From Lachnospiraceae bacterium (GTDB lineage Bacteria > Bacillota > Clostridia > Lachnospirales > Lachnospiraceae), in assembly GCA_021770245.1 (NCBI GenBank), contig JAETRI010000009.1, positions 38,884 to 102,883 of the forward strand: 64,000 nucleotides of DNA, written 5' to 3'. The notes beneath the pieces were generated by a model, which worked only from the letters and a program-made list of their open reading frames with translations, was not told where the DNA came from and did no database searches. Of the stretch, positions 27,837-35,115 are shown piece after piece. Both the position numbers and the translations under genes were made by a program. Numbering within the stretch: the stretch's first letter is position 1; every line of letters starts with the position of its first letter.

Positions 27837-27936
27837 AAGGCTGCTACAGTATACGGCAGGGACACAACAGAACGTACGATGCCTGTGGCAGGCATGCGGT
27901 ACGGTTAGTTGCATCTGTCATTTTGCAGCAGCCTTG
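27837..27936 (+). terminator. Long imperfect hairpin, possible terminator
   Basis: aaaaggctgct at the start pairs with agcagcctt at the end, with smaller palindromes inside (gcctgtggcaggc). It follows the glycosidase stop codon. The end lacks a clear T run. Confidence 0.45.
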
Positions 27937-27954
27937 ATTGATACGGATAAAGGG

Positions 27955-28102
27955 AGCAGGAAATCTCCGATTTCATGTCGCGCAGCCGCGCAGAGCGCGG
28001 CATGCCGGTCAGCGCGAAATCTTCGATTTCACAGGAAACGAAAGTTTCCTTAGCCTGATTTGAATGCCCGCCGAGGCGGGCAGATGGGAGTCAGCGCGAA
28101 AT
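27955..28102. repeat. Cluster of short palindromes and a 14-bp direct repeat
   Basis: The stretch carries gaaatc-ttc-gatttc, ggaaa-cgaaag-tttcc and tgcccgcc-gag-ggcggca-type hairpins. The direct repeat gtcagcgcgaaatc occurs at about 28008 and again at about 28089, where it overlaps the 3' end of the glycerol-1-phosphate dehydrogenase gene. Similar gaatgcc(hairpin)ggcagaatg blocks occur at 6490, 29403 and 33450. Confidence 0.6.
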
Positions 28103-29341
28103 CATCCACCGCACCCGCATCAGCGTGAGACGGTTACGCGCGCTGGGGGAGAAGTGAAGGAGATCCTCCAGACGATCGGCGGGCACCTGGATATCTTCCA
28201 GGGTGCGTTTTGCCCCGATTTTCCGATAGAGGCCGTCCAGTTCCTCCGCCGTGGGGATGGAAGATACGATTTCCCGGATTTTGGGCCAGGCAGCAATGAG
28301 CATATCCGGCGTTACGTCCTTCATGCAGTCCGGCGTGTTTTCCTCTCCCACGGAAGGAAAGAGGACGGGGCCGTAAAAGGGTTCCAACTCGGCTGGGGAG
28401 GGAAAGGCATAGGGATGTACATAGGGACGGATATCCTCGATCCCTGCCAGCTCGTGATAGATCCGGGAGGCGAGGATGGTTCCCACGCCCACTTTCTCGC
28501 CGTGCAGAGCATCGGAACGGAAGGGGAAAGCGGCAGGGCCCATCTCGATGAGATGGGAAATGTGATGTTCGCAGCCGGAAGCAGGCCGGGAATTCCCCAT
28601 GAGCTGCATGGCCAGGCCGGAGAGGATCAGTCCGTAGGTGAGCTGTTCAAAGGCCTTTTCTTCCTTGGCGGTCAGGCCGGTGCAGCAGGAAGTGACGGCC
28701 TCCACCGCCTCCCGGGTCATCCTCTCGATCTCGGGACACAGGTATTCTCCGGTGAGGGCATGGGCGACTTCCCAATCCGCCAGGGCCGTATATTTTCCGA
28801 AAATATCCCCCGCTCCGCTGAGAGCCAGATGCAGGGGCGCTTCTTTGATGATATCGATGTCTGCCAACACAAAAACGGGAGCCACGCCGGGCATGGTTTT
28901 CTTATATCCCTTCCAGGTCATGGCGCAGACCGTGGAGCAGAAGCCGTCCACGCTGGCGGCGGTAGGGCAGGAAATAAAGGGGATTCCCCTCTGGTTGGCA
29001 CAATAGCGCGTGGTGTCATGGATGGTTCCGCTTCCTATGGCGATCAGGTAGTCGATATCCTCCGCCAGCTGTTCCTGTACCATGCCCACGGCAATTTCAT
29101 TGGCATGCAGATTCTCCGGATTCAGAATGATTTCCTGGTCGACGGGAGGATGGATCCCGTTTTTGGCGTGATAGGTATTTTCATCGTAGATGGCCGCACG
29201 TTTTCCGGTAAGGCCGTATTTGGCCGTATAATGATCCAGCCGCTTCATGCAGCCGGGCTCGATGACGGCTTCTTTTGTGGCCATTTCATGGCTTCTGCCA
29301 CAGGAGCAGGGGCCGTTTAATTTAGCGCTGTCAATGATCAT
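28091..29341 (-). CDS. egsA: sn-Glycerol-1-phosphate dehydrogenase (AraM/EgsA-like)
   Basis: The 416-residue iron-dependent alcohol dehydrogenase-fold enzyme should reduce dihydroxyacetone phosphate to sn-glycerol-1-phosphate with NAD(P)H. Motifs: the nucleotide loop IAIGSGTIHDTTRYCA, the block ISCPTAASVDGFCS, the metal-site histidines in SGCEHHISHLIEM and in ALHGEKVGVG, and the aspartate in SGAGDIFGKYTALADWE. An N-terminal CSCGRSHE segment is typical of the bacterial AraM branch. Ribosome site aaggaggtttctc precedes the ATG. It is divergent from the DeoR gene, which may regulate it. The 418-residue plus-strand ORF over it is a shadow. Confidence 0.93.
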   Translation of the reverse strand: MIIDSAKLNGPCSCGRSHEMATKEAVIEPGCMKRLDHYTAKYGLTGKRAAIYDENTYHAKNGIHPPVDQEIILNPENLHANEIAVGMVQEQLAEDIDYLIAIGSGTIHDTTRYCANQRGIPFISCPTAASVDGFCSTVCAMTWKGYKKTMPGVAPVFVLADIDIIKEAPLHLALSGAGDIFGKYTALADWEVAHALTGEYLCPEIERMTREAVEAVTSCCTGLTAKEEKAFEQLTYGLILSGLAMQLMGNSRPASGCEHHISHLIEMGPAAFPFRSDALHGEKVGVGTILASRIYHELAGIEDIRPYVHPYAFPSPAELEPFYGPVLFPSVGEENTPDCMKDVTPDMLIAAWPKIREIVSSIPTAEELDGLYRKIGAKRTLEDIQVPADRLEDLLHFSPSARNRLTLMRVRWMISR

Positions 29342-29574
29342 GAGAAACCTCCTTGGGTGGAATGGGGCCGTATTCCCTACAGCCCGGGATTGTTATGGGG
29401 ATACCCGCCAAGGCGGGCGGATGGAAAGAAACATTTTATGTAAACAGGCGGTTCGAACCGAGCCGTATCCGGTATTTATTATAGTACGGGGACGGGAAAT
29501 TGTCCATAGAAAATGAAAATAATTCAAAATAAAATCGAAAGAAACGTAAAAACAGAAAGAAAATGAAAGAACGC

Positions 29575-29604
29575 TTGAAAGAGGAGAGGGAAAGAGGCTA
29601 TAAT
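29575..29604 (+). promoter_or_regulatory. Promoter for deoR-family gene
   Basis: TTGAAA (29575-29580) and TATAAT (29599-29604) are 18 bp apart, with the ATG about 40 bases further on. The rest of the 304-bp divergent gap is A-rich on the deoR side and holds a cccgcc-aagg-cgggcgg hairpin near 29405; no gene is seen. Confidence 0.75.
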
Positions 29605-29645
29605 AATGAGAAAAGTATCGATATTCTAAAGAAAAAGGGGGTTGC

Positions 29646-30437
29646 ATGATGAATCAGGAAGAACGGCGGAAATATATTCTGGCACAGCTGCAGGTGCGTT
29701 CCTCCATTTCGGTCGCCGAGCTTTCGGAGGCGCTTTGCCTTTCGGAGGTTTCGGTACGGAAGCTTCTTTCGGGGATGGAGCAGGAGGGCGTGTTAAAGCG
29801 TACCTGGGGAGGGGCGGTGAGCGCCTACGGATCCCTGCGGGAATTTTCCCACCAGGAGAATGAGATCCGCAATATTGCGGAAAAGCGGGAAATCGCCAGG
29901 GAGGCCTATGACCTCATCGGGGACGGGGAAGCGGTGTTTTTGGACAGCGGGACGACCACGCTGGAGCTGGCCCGGCGGATCGTGGAGGGGCCGAAACGGA
30001 ATGTGGTGGCCTGCACCAACAATATCCGCGTGGCCCTGGAGCTGGCCAAAGCGGAGGATATCCGTAGCATCATCATCGGCGGAGAGCTGCGCACAAATAT
30101 TTACTCCTGTGTGGGCTATCTCGCCCAACAGGTATTGAACGGACTTTTTTTCGATAAGAGTTTCCTCAGTGCGAACCACTTCAGCCTGGAACGGGGATTT
30201 TCCACCCCCACGCTGGGGGAGGCGGAATTAAAGCGGACGATCCTGTCCATCTCCAAAGAAAAGTACATGCTGATAGACTACAGCAAATTCGGAGACGATT
30301 CCATGGTGCTCATCGCGCCGCCGGAGGGCCTGGATGTGCTGGTTACCGATTGGCATATACCGCAGGAGGTGGCACAGGAATTTTCGGACAGGGGAGTGCG
30401 GCTGGTAGCGGCAGGCCCGGGAAAGAACACGATATAG
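29646..30437 (+). CDS. DeoR-family transcriptional regulator
   Basis: The 263-residue protein has an N-terminal DeoR helix-turn-helix (residues 5-58: RRKYILAQLQVRSSISVAELSEALCLSEVSVRKLL, then GVLKRTWGGAV). The sugar-phosphate sensing DeoRC domain shows DGEAVFLDSGTTTLELARRI and the phosphate-loop-like VACTNNIRVALEL. These repressors respond to phosphorylated sugars or polyols. It lies divergent from the glycerol-1-phosphate dehydrogenase gene, so control of that gene is likely but not shown. Its last 160 bases overlap, on the opposite strand, the tail of the lipoprotein ORF. Confidence 0.94.
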   Translation: MMNQEERRKYILAQLQVRSSISVAELSEALCLSEVSVRKLLSGMEQEGVLKRTWGGAVSAYGSLREFSHQENEIRNIAEKREIAREAYDLIGDGEAVFLDSGTTTLELARRIVEGPKRNVVACTNNIRVALELAKAEDIRSIIIGGELRTNIYSCVGYLAQQVLNGLFFDKSFLSANHFSLERGFSTPTLGEAELKRTILSISKEKYMLIDYSKFGDDSMVLIAPPEGLDVLVTDWHIPQEVAQEFSDRGVRLVAAGPGKNTI

Positions 30438-31576
30438 GCGGACGGGGCCTTGGCGGCGTCGTCCGACAGGCCCAGGATCCGGAAAGTATAATTCGTGTTA
30501 TAGGTCCGTACATAGAGGATGTCGTCCAGCCGGATGATATAGTCCGGTTTAGTTTTTACGGGCAGCTGATTCAGGATGCGTCCCGTCCGGAGATCCAGCT
30601 GATAGAGATAGTCGTCTTCAGCGGTGAAGCCATAGCCGCTGAGGATTACGTCGCCGACGATCTCGAAATTATAGGCGTTGCTGACTAAGGGCTCCGATTT
30701 CCACAAAAGCATGCCGTCCGTTAGGCTGACCGCACCAAGGTAGGCATGATAGGGCATGCTTTCCGCATATGTGCCGTGCCCCACGGAGAAAACGAGGAGG
30801 CCGCCGCATATTCTGGCCCACCAAATCCGCTGCTCCCATCCGCTATCCTGCGTGCCGTAGCGGTAGGAGGAAAAATCCAGCGTGCACAGAAGGGAAAGGG
30901 TGCTTTTGTCATAAATACAGAGAAGATAGGCATCCCAATACTGTTCCCCATAAAGGGCATACTGATAGGATTCATCCAAACCGAGCTGGATGATGCGCAG
31001 GCCGCCGTCCAGCGTTTGGGGAATGTGAGCCGGCAGTTCGCCTGTCTCTCCCCAGTCCGGATTCGGCACGGGAACGGTCAGATCCGGCAGGCCGTTTCCG
31101 TCAAACCATTCCTCTTCATCGGTGATGGCATTGGGCCTTTCCGTAAGAAGCTCCAGCTGCAGGGCATCCCGGCTTTCCTTAGGCGCTTCGCCGCCGTAAA
31201 AATAGCCCTGTCCGGGGTTGGATACCCGGATTTCCCGGATCCAGCCGCTTGGATCCTCGTCGGAGGGTTTGGAATTTCCGGAGGAAATCGGACCGGAAGA
31301 AACGGCGGCCGGTTCTTCGGCCGGGGATGTACTTTCTGCCAAGGAAGTTTCCTCCTGTGAGGCCTCCGGGGACTGTGCCTCTTCGCCGTAGGATTCCTCC
31401 CCGGGGATCGAAGGATCCTGGGGGCCGGCTTCTTCAGGGGCGCCGGGTGCGCCACAGGCAGAGAGGCAGGCTGCAAGAAACAGCACTGCGGCCATACGGC
31501 GGATGTTCCGGGAAAACGGGCGGGGCAGATATGCCCGGACGGATGTTACATTTACAATTTTCAATCTAATCTCCAT
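30278..31576 (-). CDS. Lipoprotein with PQQ-like beta-propeller, 3' end run-on
   Basis: Residues about 28-41 (MAAVLFLAACLSACG) form a lipoprotein signal with lipobox LSAC|G. A Glu/Ser/Pro-rich linker follows (about 45-115). The C-terminal half has WD/PQQ-like blade segments (LLCIYDKSTLSLLCTL, GMLLWKSEPLVSNAYNFEIVGDVILSGYG, YLYQLDLRTGRI). The last ~55 residues lie antisense to deoR and are compositionally odd, so the natural end was probably lost and replaced by read-through. The ATG at 31576 falls inside a family A repeat; an internal start near 31495 is also possible. The function is unknown. Confidence 0.75.
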   Translation of the reverse strand: MEIRLKIVNVTSVRAYLPRPFSRNIRRMAAVLFLAACLSACGAPGAPEEAGPQDPSIPGEESYGEEAQSPEASQEETSLAESTSPAEEPAAVSSGPISSGNSKPSDEDPSGWIREIRVSNPGQGYFYGGEAPKESRDALQLELLTERPNAITDEEEWFDGNGLPDLTVPVPNPDWGETGELPAHIPQTLDGGLRIIQLGLDESYQYALYGEQYWDAYLLCIYDKSTLSLLCTLDFSSYRYGTQDSGWEQRIWWARICGGLLVFSVGHGTYAESMPYHAYLGAVSLTDGMLLWKSEPLVSNAYNFEIVGDVILSGYGFTAEDDYLYQLDLRTGRILNQLPVKTKPDYIIRLDDILYVRTYNTNYTFRILGLSDDAAKAPSAYIVFFPGPAATSRTPLSENSCATSCGICQSVTSTSRPSGGAMSTMESSPNLL

Positions 31577-31690
31577 TCCGGAGCGTTTACGCGACGGGGC
31601 GATCTGCCATCAAAGCTATTTGCGACGCTCCGGCGCAAATAGCCGTGTGAAAAATAAGCCATCAGGCTTATTTTTCGCACTATCCTCCAT
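31556..31690 (-). repeat. Dispersed palindromic intergenic repeat, family A copy 2
   Basis: Read on the minus strand it gives gaaaaataagcc-tgat-ggcttatttttc, then tttgcgccggagcgtc, tgatggcaga, cgccccgtcgcg, aaacgctccggaatg and ttagattgaaaa. The order and sequence are those of the element at 1172-1300, minus its 30-bp palindrome. Its end overlaps the apparent start of the lipoprotein gene. The rest of the 376-bp gap to the polyphosphate kinase gene (31691-31952) contains other short palindromes (gggccgcagggccc) but no gene. Confidence 0.8.
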
Positions 31691-31952
31691 GTCACATCCT
31701 TTGCGGCTTAGCAATGCAAAGCTCACACGGGTGATTTCGCATCTTCGATTTCGATCCGGGCCGCAGGGCCCGGCGCTATCCTTATGATAGTGGAAAGAAA
31801 GGGAGGACGCAAGGAAAAGATATCGATTCCCATATTTTTTTCCGGGAAAGGATATGATAGAATAGAGACAAGAGCGGCGGCCGGAAAGCGGCGCCGCAAC
31901 GGGAAATCTCTCGAATACAGAGGCCGCTTGGGGCGGCGGGAGGAGAGGAAAG

Positions 31953-33425
31953 ATGCTGAAGGAATTATATTTGGAAGAAAAACCGGAAGAAGGGGAACTA
32001 CAGGAACGCCTGGAGGAGGCCAGGACCAGGCTGTTTGGCATGCAGCAGACGATCAAGGAACGGGGGCTGCCCGTCCTGGTCCTGTTTGAGGGCTGGGGCG
32101 CCGCCGGAAAGGGGAGTACCATCGGAAAGATTATCCGGAATATCGATCCCAGACATTTCAAAGTGGCCACCACGGCAGCGCCCACGGAAGACGAACTGCG
32201 CAGGCCGTTTTTATACCGCTACTTTATCCGGATTCCTGAGGCCGGAAAATTCACCTTCCTGGACGGGGGCTGGCTTGAGCAGACTGCCGGAGAAGTGCTG
32301 GAAGGGAAACTGAATGGAAAAGCTTATGCGGCCCGGATCGAAAGCATCAAACGGTTTGAACGGCAGCTGACGGACAACGGATATCTGGTGCTGAAGTTCT
32401 TCTTTCACATCAGCGAAAAGGAACAGACGCAGAGGCTGGAGGCCCTGCTGGCGGACAGGGATACCGCATGGCGGGTGAGCAGATCTGACCGGTGGCAGAA
32501 CAAACATTACGAAAAATGCAGGAGGGTATGGGAACGCTGCCTGAAGGATACCCATGTGCCGGCGGCGCCCTGGTATATCGTGGATGCCAAATCGAGGAAG
32601 TGGGCACAGCTCCAGGTATTGGAAGCCATGTGTCAGGGGATCGAAACGGCGCTCGCCAATCATGCCCTGGCGGTCCCGCTTCTGGCCAATACCTGGCCGC
32701 TTAAGAAAATGCCGAAGCTGGCCCAGATCCCTCTGGATAAGAGCCTGGAGGAGGCAGAATACAGGGAGGAGCTGGAGCGGCTGCAAAAAAAGCTGGGCGA
32801 GCTCCACAATCGGCTATACCGGAAGCAGGTACCCCTGATCATCGCCTATGAGGGATGGGATGCCGCGGGAAAGGGCGGGAATATCAAAAGGATCACGGGA
32901 GCGCTGGATCCGAGGGGCTTCGAGGTGCATCCCATCGCCAGTCCGGAGCCCGGGGAGAAAGCCCGCCATTATCTCTGGCGTTTCTGGATGCGCCTGCCCA
33001 AGACCGGCCATATCGCCATTTTTGACCGGACCTGGTACGGCCGGGTGATGGTGGAGCGGCTGGAAGGCTTCTGCTCCGTCAACGACTGGCAGCGGGCCTA
33101 TAACGAGATCAACGAATTTGAGAAGGAATTGACGGACTGGGGAGCGGTGGTGATCAAGTTCTGGGTACAGATCGACAAAGAAACCCAGCTGGAGCGGTTC
33201 ACCGAGCGGCAGAATACGCCGGAAAAGCGATGGAAAATCACGGACGAAGACTGGCGGAACCGGGAGAAATGGGACGCCTATGAGACGGCGGTTGACGAGA
33301 TGCTGCAGAAGACCAGCACCGTCTATGCACCCTGGCATGTCCTGGAGTCGGTGGATAAGAAGTATGCCAGGATCAAGGCGCTGAAGATCGTGATCGGCGA
33401 GCTGGAAAAGGTGTTGGGAAAATAG
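31953..33425 (+). CDS. pap: Two-domain polyphosphate kinase 2 (polyphosphate:AMP phosphotransferase type)
   Basis: The 490-residue protein is a tandem of two PPK2 domains. The N-terminal one has FEGWGAAGKGSTIGKII (Walker A) and the C-terminal one YEGWDAAGKGGNIKRI with the lid/Walker B region IFDRTWYGRVMVERLEGF. The N-terminal copy keeps Walker A but has LDGGWLEQTAGEVLEG in place of FDRTWYGR, so it is probably non-catalytic. This layout is that of class II PPK2 (PAP), which moves phosphate from polyphosphate to AMP. A gaggagaggaaag ribosome site precedes the ATG. It is the first gene of a pair with nahK. Confidence 0.93.
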   Translation: MLKELYLEEKPEEGELQERLEEARTRLFGMQQTIKERGLPVLVLFEGWGAAGKGSTIGKIIRNIDPRHFKVATTAAPTEDELRRPFLYRYFIRIPEAGKFTFLDGGWLEQTAGEVLEGKLNGKAYAARIESIKRFERQLTDNGYLVLKFFFHISEKEQTQRLEALLADRDTAWRVSRSDRWQNKHYEKCRRVWERCLKDTHVPAAPWYIVDAKSRKWAQLQVLEAMCQGIETALANHALAVPLLANTWPLKKMPKLAQIPLDKSLEEAEYREELERLQKKLGELHNRLYRKQVPLIIAYEGWDAAGKGGNIKRITGALDPRGFEVHPIASPEPGEKARHYLWRFWMRLPKTGHIAIFDRTWYGRVMVERLEGFCSVNDWQRAYNEINEFEKELTDWGAVVIKFWVQIDKETQLERFTERQNTPEKRWKITDEDWRNREKWDAYETAVDEMLQKTSTVYAPWHVLESVDKKYARIKALKIVIGELEKVLGK

Positions 33426-33477
33426 AAACGGTACGGATGAGGGAGGGCCGCCTTGCGGCGGCAGAATGAGAGGAAAG

Positions 33478-34611
33478 ATGGCAGACAGGAAAGAACAGAT
33501 GGGAATGAAGGAAATCAGAAAGCAGGTGGTTCCGGCGTTTGAGACAGAGGGCGTCGTGGAGAAGATAGAGCCCCATGGAAACGGCCACATCAACGAGACG
33601 TACAGGGTTACCTGCCGGACGGAAGAAAACGGGATAAAGCAGTATGTGCTGCAGCGCATCAACACGGATGTTTTCAAAAATCCGGATGAGCTGATGGACA
33701 ATATCTCTCGGGTCACTTCTTTCCTGAAGGAAAAGGTGGAGAAAAACGGAGGAGACCCCCTGCGGGAAACGTTGAGCATGATCCCGACGAAGGGAGGCGG
33801 CACCCTTTGGAAGGACGGAAACGGCAATTACTGGCGGATGTATGTGTTCATCGACGGCACCGTCTGTATGGAGAATGTGGAAAAACCGGAGGATTTGTAC
33901 AGCAGCGCCCTGGCCTTCGGAAATTTCCAGAGGCTGCTGGCGGATTTCCCGGCAGCCTGCCTCCATGAGGTGATTCCCAATTTCCATCATACGCCCAGCA
34001 GGTATGCGGATTTTAACAGGGCGGTGGAAGCGGACGTGTGCAAAAGGGCAGAAGGAGTTGAGGAGGAAATCCGTTTCGTCAGGGATCGGGAAGGGGATTT
34101 GGCAGCGATCAGCAGCCGTCTGGAGGACGGCAGCCTCCCTCTGCGCGTGACCCATAACGATACCAAGCTGAACAATATCCTTTTTGATGCGGCCACAGGG
34201 GAGGGACTGTGCGTGATCGACCTGGATACCGTCATGCCCGGTTCCTCGCTGTATGATTTCGGGGATGCCATCCGTTTCGGCGCCAGCACGGGAGCCGAGG
34301 ATGAGAAGAACCTGGATCTGATTGCCTGCAGCCTGGAGCTGTTTGAAGCTTATACCCGGGGATATCTGAAGGGATGCGGCGGCAGCCTGACGGCGCAGGA
34401 GATGCGTATGCTGCCCATGGGCGCAAAGCTTATGACGTTGGAATGCGGGATGCGTTTCCTTACGGATTATCTCCAGGGCGATACCTATTTCCGGATCCAT
34501 CGGGAAGGGCATAACCTGGACCGGGCGCGTACTCAGTTTAAGCTGGTACGGGACATGGAAGAGAAATGGGATGCGCTGGAGGAGATTGTGGAGCGGGTGA
34601 ACAAAGAGTAA
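33478..34611 (+). CDS. nahK: N-acetylhexosamine 1-kinase-like phosphotransferase
   Basis: The 377-residue APH-fold kinase has the nucleotide loop region IEPHGNGHINETYRVT, the catalytic loop RVTHNDTKLNNILFD (catalytic aspartate in HND), and the metal-binding VIDLDTVMPGSSLYDFGDAIRFGAST. From memory these blocks, and LMTLECGMRFLTDYLQGDTYF, match bifidobacterial NahK/LnpB closely. NahK phosphorylates GlcNAc or GalNAc at C1 in the host-glycan (GNB/LNB) pathway. The start at 33478 has gagaggaaag upstream; the ORF track start adds four residues. No lacto-N-biose phosphorylase gene is adjacent. Confidence 0.85.
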   Translation: MADRKEQMGMKEIRKQVVPAFETEGVVEKIEPHGNGHINETYRVTCRTEENGIKQYVLQRINTDVFKNPDELMDNISRVTSFLKEKVEKNGGDPLRETLSMIPTKGGGTLWKDGNGNYWRMYVFIDGTVCMENVEKPEDLYSSALAFGNFQRLLADFPAACLHEVIPNFHHTPSRYADFNRAVEADVCKRAEGVEEEIRFVRDREGDLAAISSRLEDGSLPLRVTHNDTKLNNILFDAATGEGLCVIDLDTVMPGSSLYDFGDAIRFGASTGAEDEKNLDLIACSLELFEAYTRGYLKGCGGSLTAQEMRMLPMGAKLMTLECGMRFLTDYLQGDTYFRIHREGHNLDRARTQFKLVRDMEEKWDALEEIVERVNKE

Positions 34612-34660
34612 AAATGATAAATTCTCTGTTTCCCGCTGCAATTTTACAACATCCCTGCCC

Positions 34661-34699
34661 GGAGCCGGCGGTCTGTGGCTATCACAGACCGTCGGCTCT
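34661..34699 (+). terminator. Terminator hairpin after nahK
   Basis: gagccggcggtctgtg pairs with cacagaccgtcggctc (one mismatch) around a short loop. It lies 50 bases after the nahK stop and before the oppositely oriented XRE gene. Confidence 0.75.
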
Positions 34700-34759
34700 A
34701 TCGGGAATTTAGGTTACTTCCTTATCATCTGCCGCCCGATGTGGGCTTTTTTAGTACAT

Positions 34760-34963
34760 CTATTTCTGATCTGTGCGGCCCACCAGATAGTCGATGGAGC
34801 AATTATAAAAATCCGCCAGTTTTATCAGGATATCTACGGGAAAATCCCGGACACCTCGTTCGTATCTTGAATAAACATCCCTGTGAAGGTCAAGCGCTGA
34901 GGAGAGTTCCTTTATCGTAATATCATGATCGATCCGCATGTCTTGTATCCGCTGAAATTTCAA
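34760..34963 (-). CDS. XRE-family DNA-binding protein, small
   Basis: The 67-residue protein is a single helix-turn-helix: FQRIQDMRIDHDITIKELSSALDLHRDVYSRYERGVRDFPVDILIKLADFYNCSIDYLVGRTD. This is the Cro/CI-type fold with the usual closing DYLVGRTD. It is divergent from cotH, with a 152-bp gap holding a promoter and a palindrome it might bind (inference). An agggagagcta-type ribosome site precedes the ATG. Confidence 0.93.
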   Translation of the reverse strand: MKFQRIQDMRIDHDITIKELSSALDLHRDVYSRYERGVRDFPVDILIKLADFYNCSIDYLVGRTDQK

Positions 34964-35007
34964 TAGCTCTCCCCTCCCTCATCCCCTTCCTTTGGAGAAT
35001 AATTCTA

Positions 35008-35070
35008 TAGACAGAGTATACAGATAATGCTATAATCTTAAGTATTTATAAGACCGTTTGGCCTTATAAA
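35008..35070 (+). promoter_or_regulatory. cotH promoter with downstream palindrome
   Basis: TAGACA (35008-35013) and TATAAT (35031-35036) are 17 bp apart. Just downstream, tttataag and cttataaa (35045-35052 and 35063-35070) form a perfect 8-bp inverted repeat with 10 bases between. This is a possible operator for the adjacent XRE regulator, or an mRNA hairpin. Confidence 0.65.
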
Positions 35071-35115
35071 AGGAAAATTATGGCAAAAACGGATCGGTAA
35101 GAGGCTTGAGATATA

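Noticed and set aside
28064-29320. 418-residue plus-strand ORF
   Set aside because: It lies fully antisense to the well-supported glycerol-1-phosphate dehydrogenase gene; composition is low-complexity Gly/His-rich as expected of a shadow frame.
33373-34641. 422-residue minus-strand ORF over nahK
   Set aside because: Shadow frame; nahK on the plus strand has the kinase motifs.
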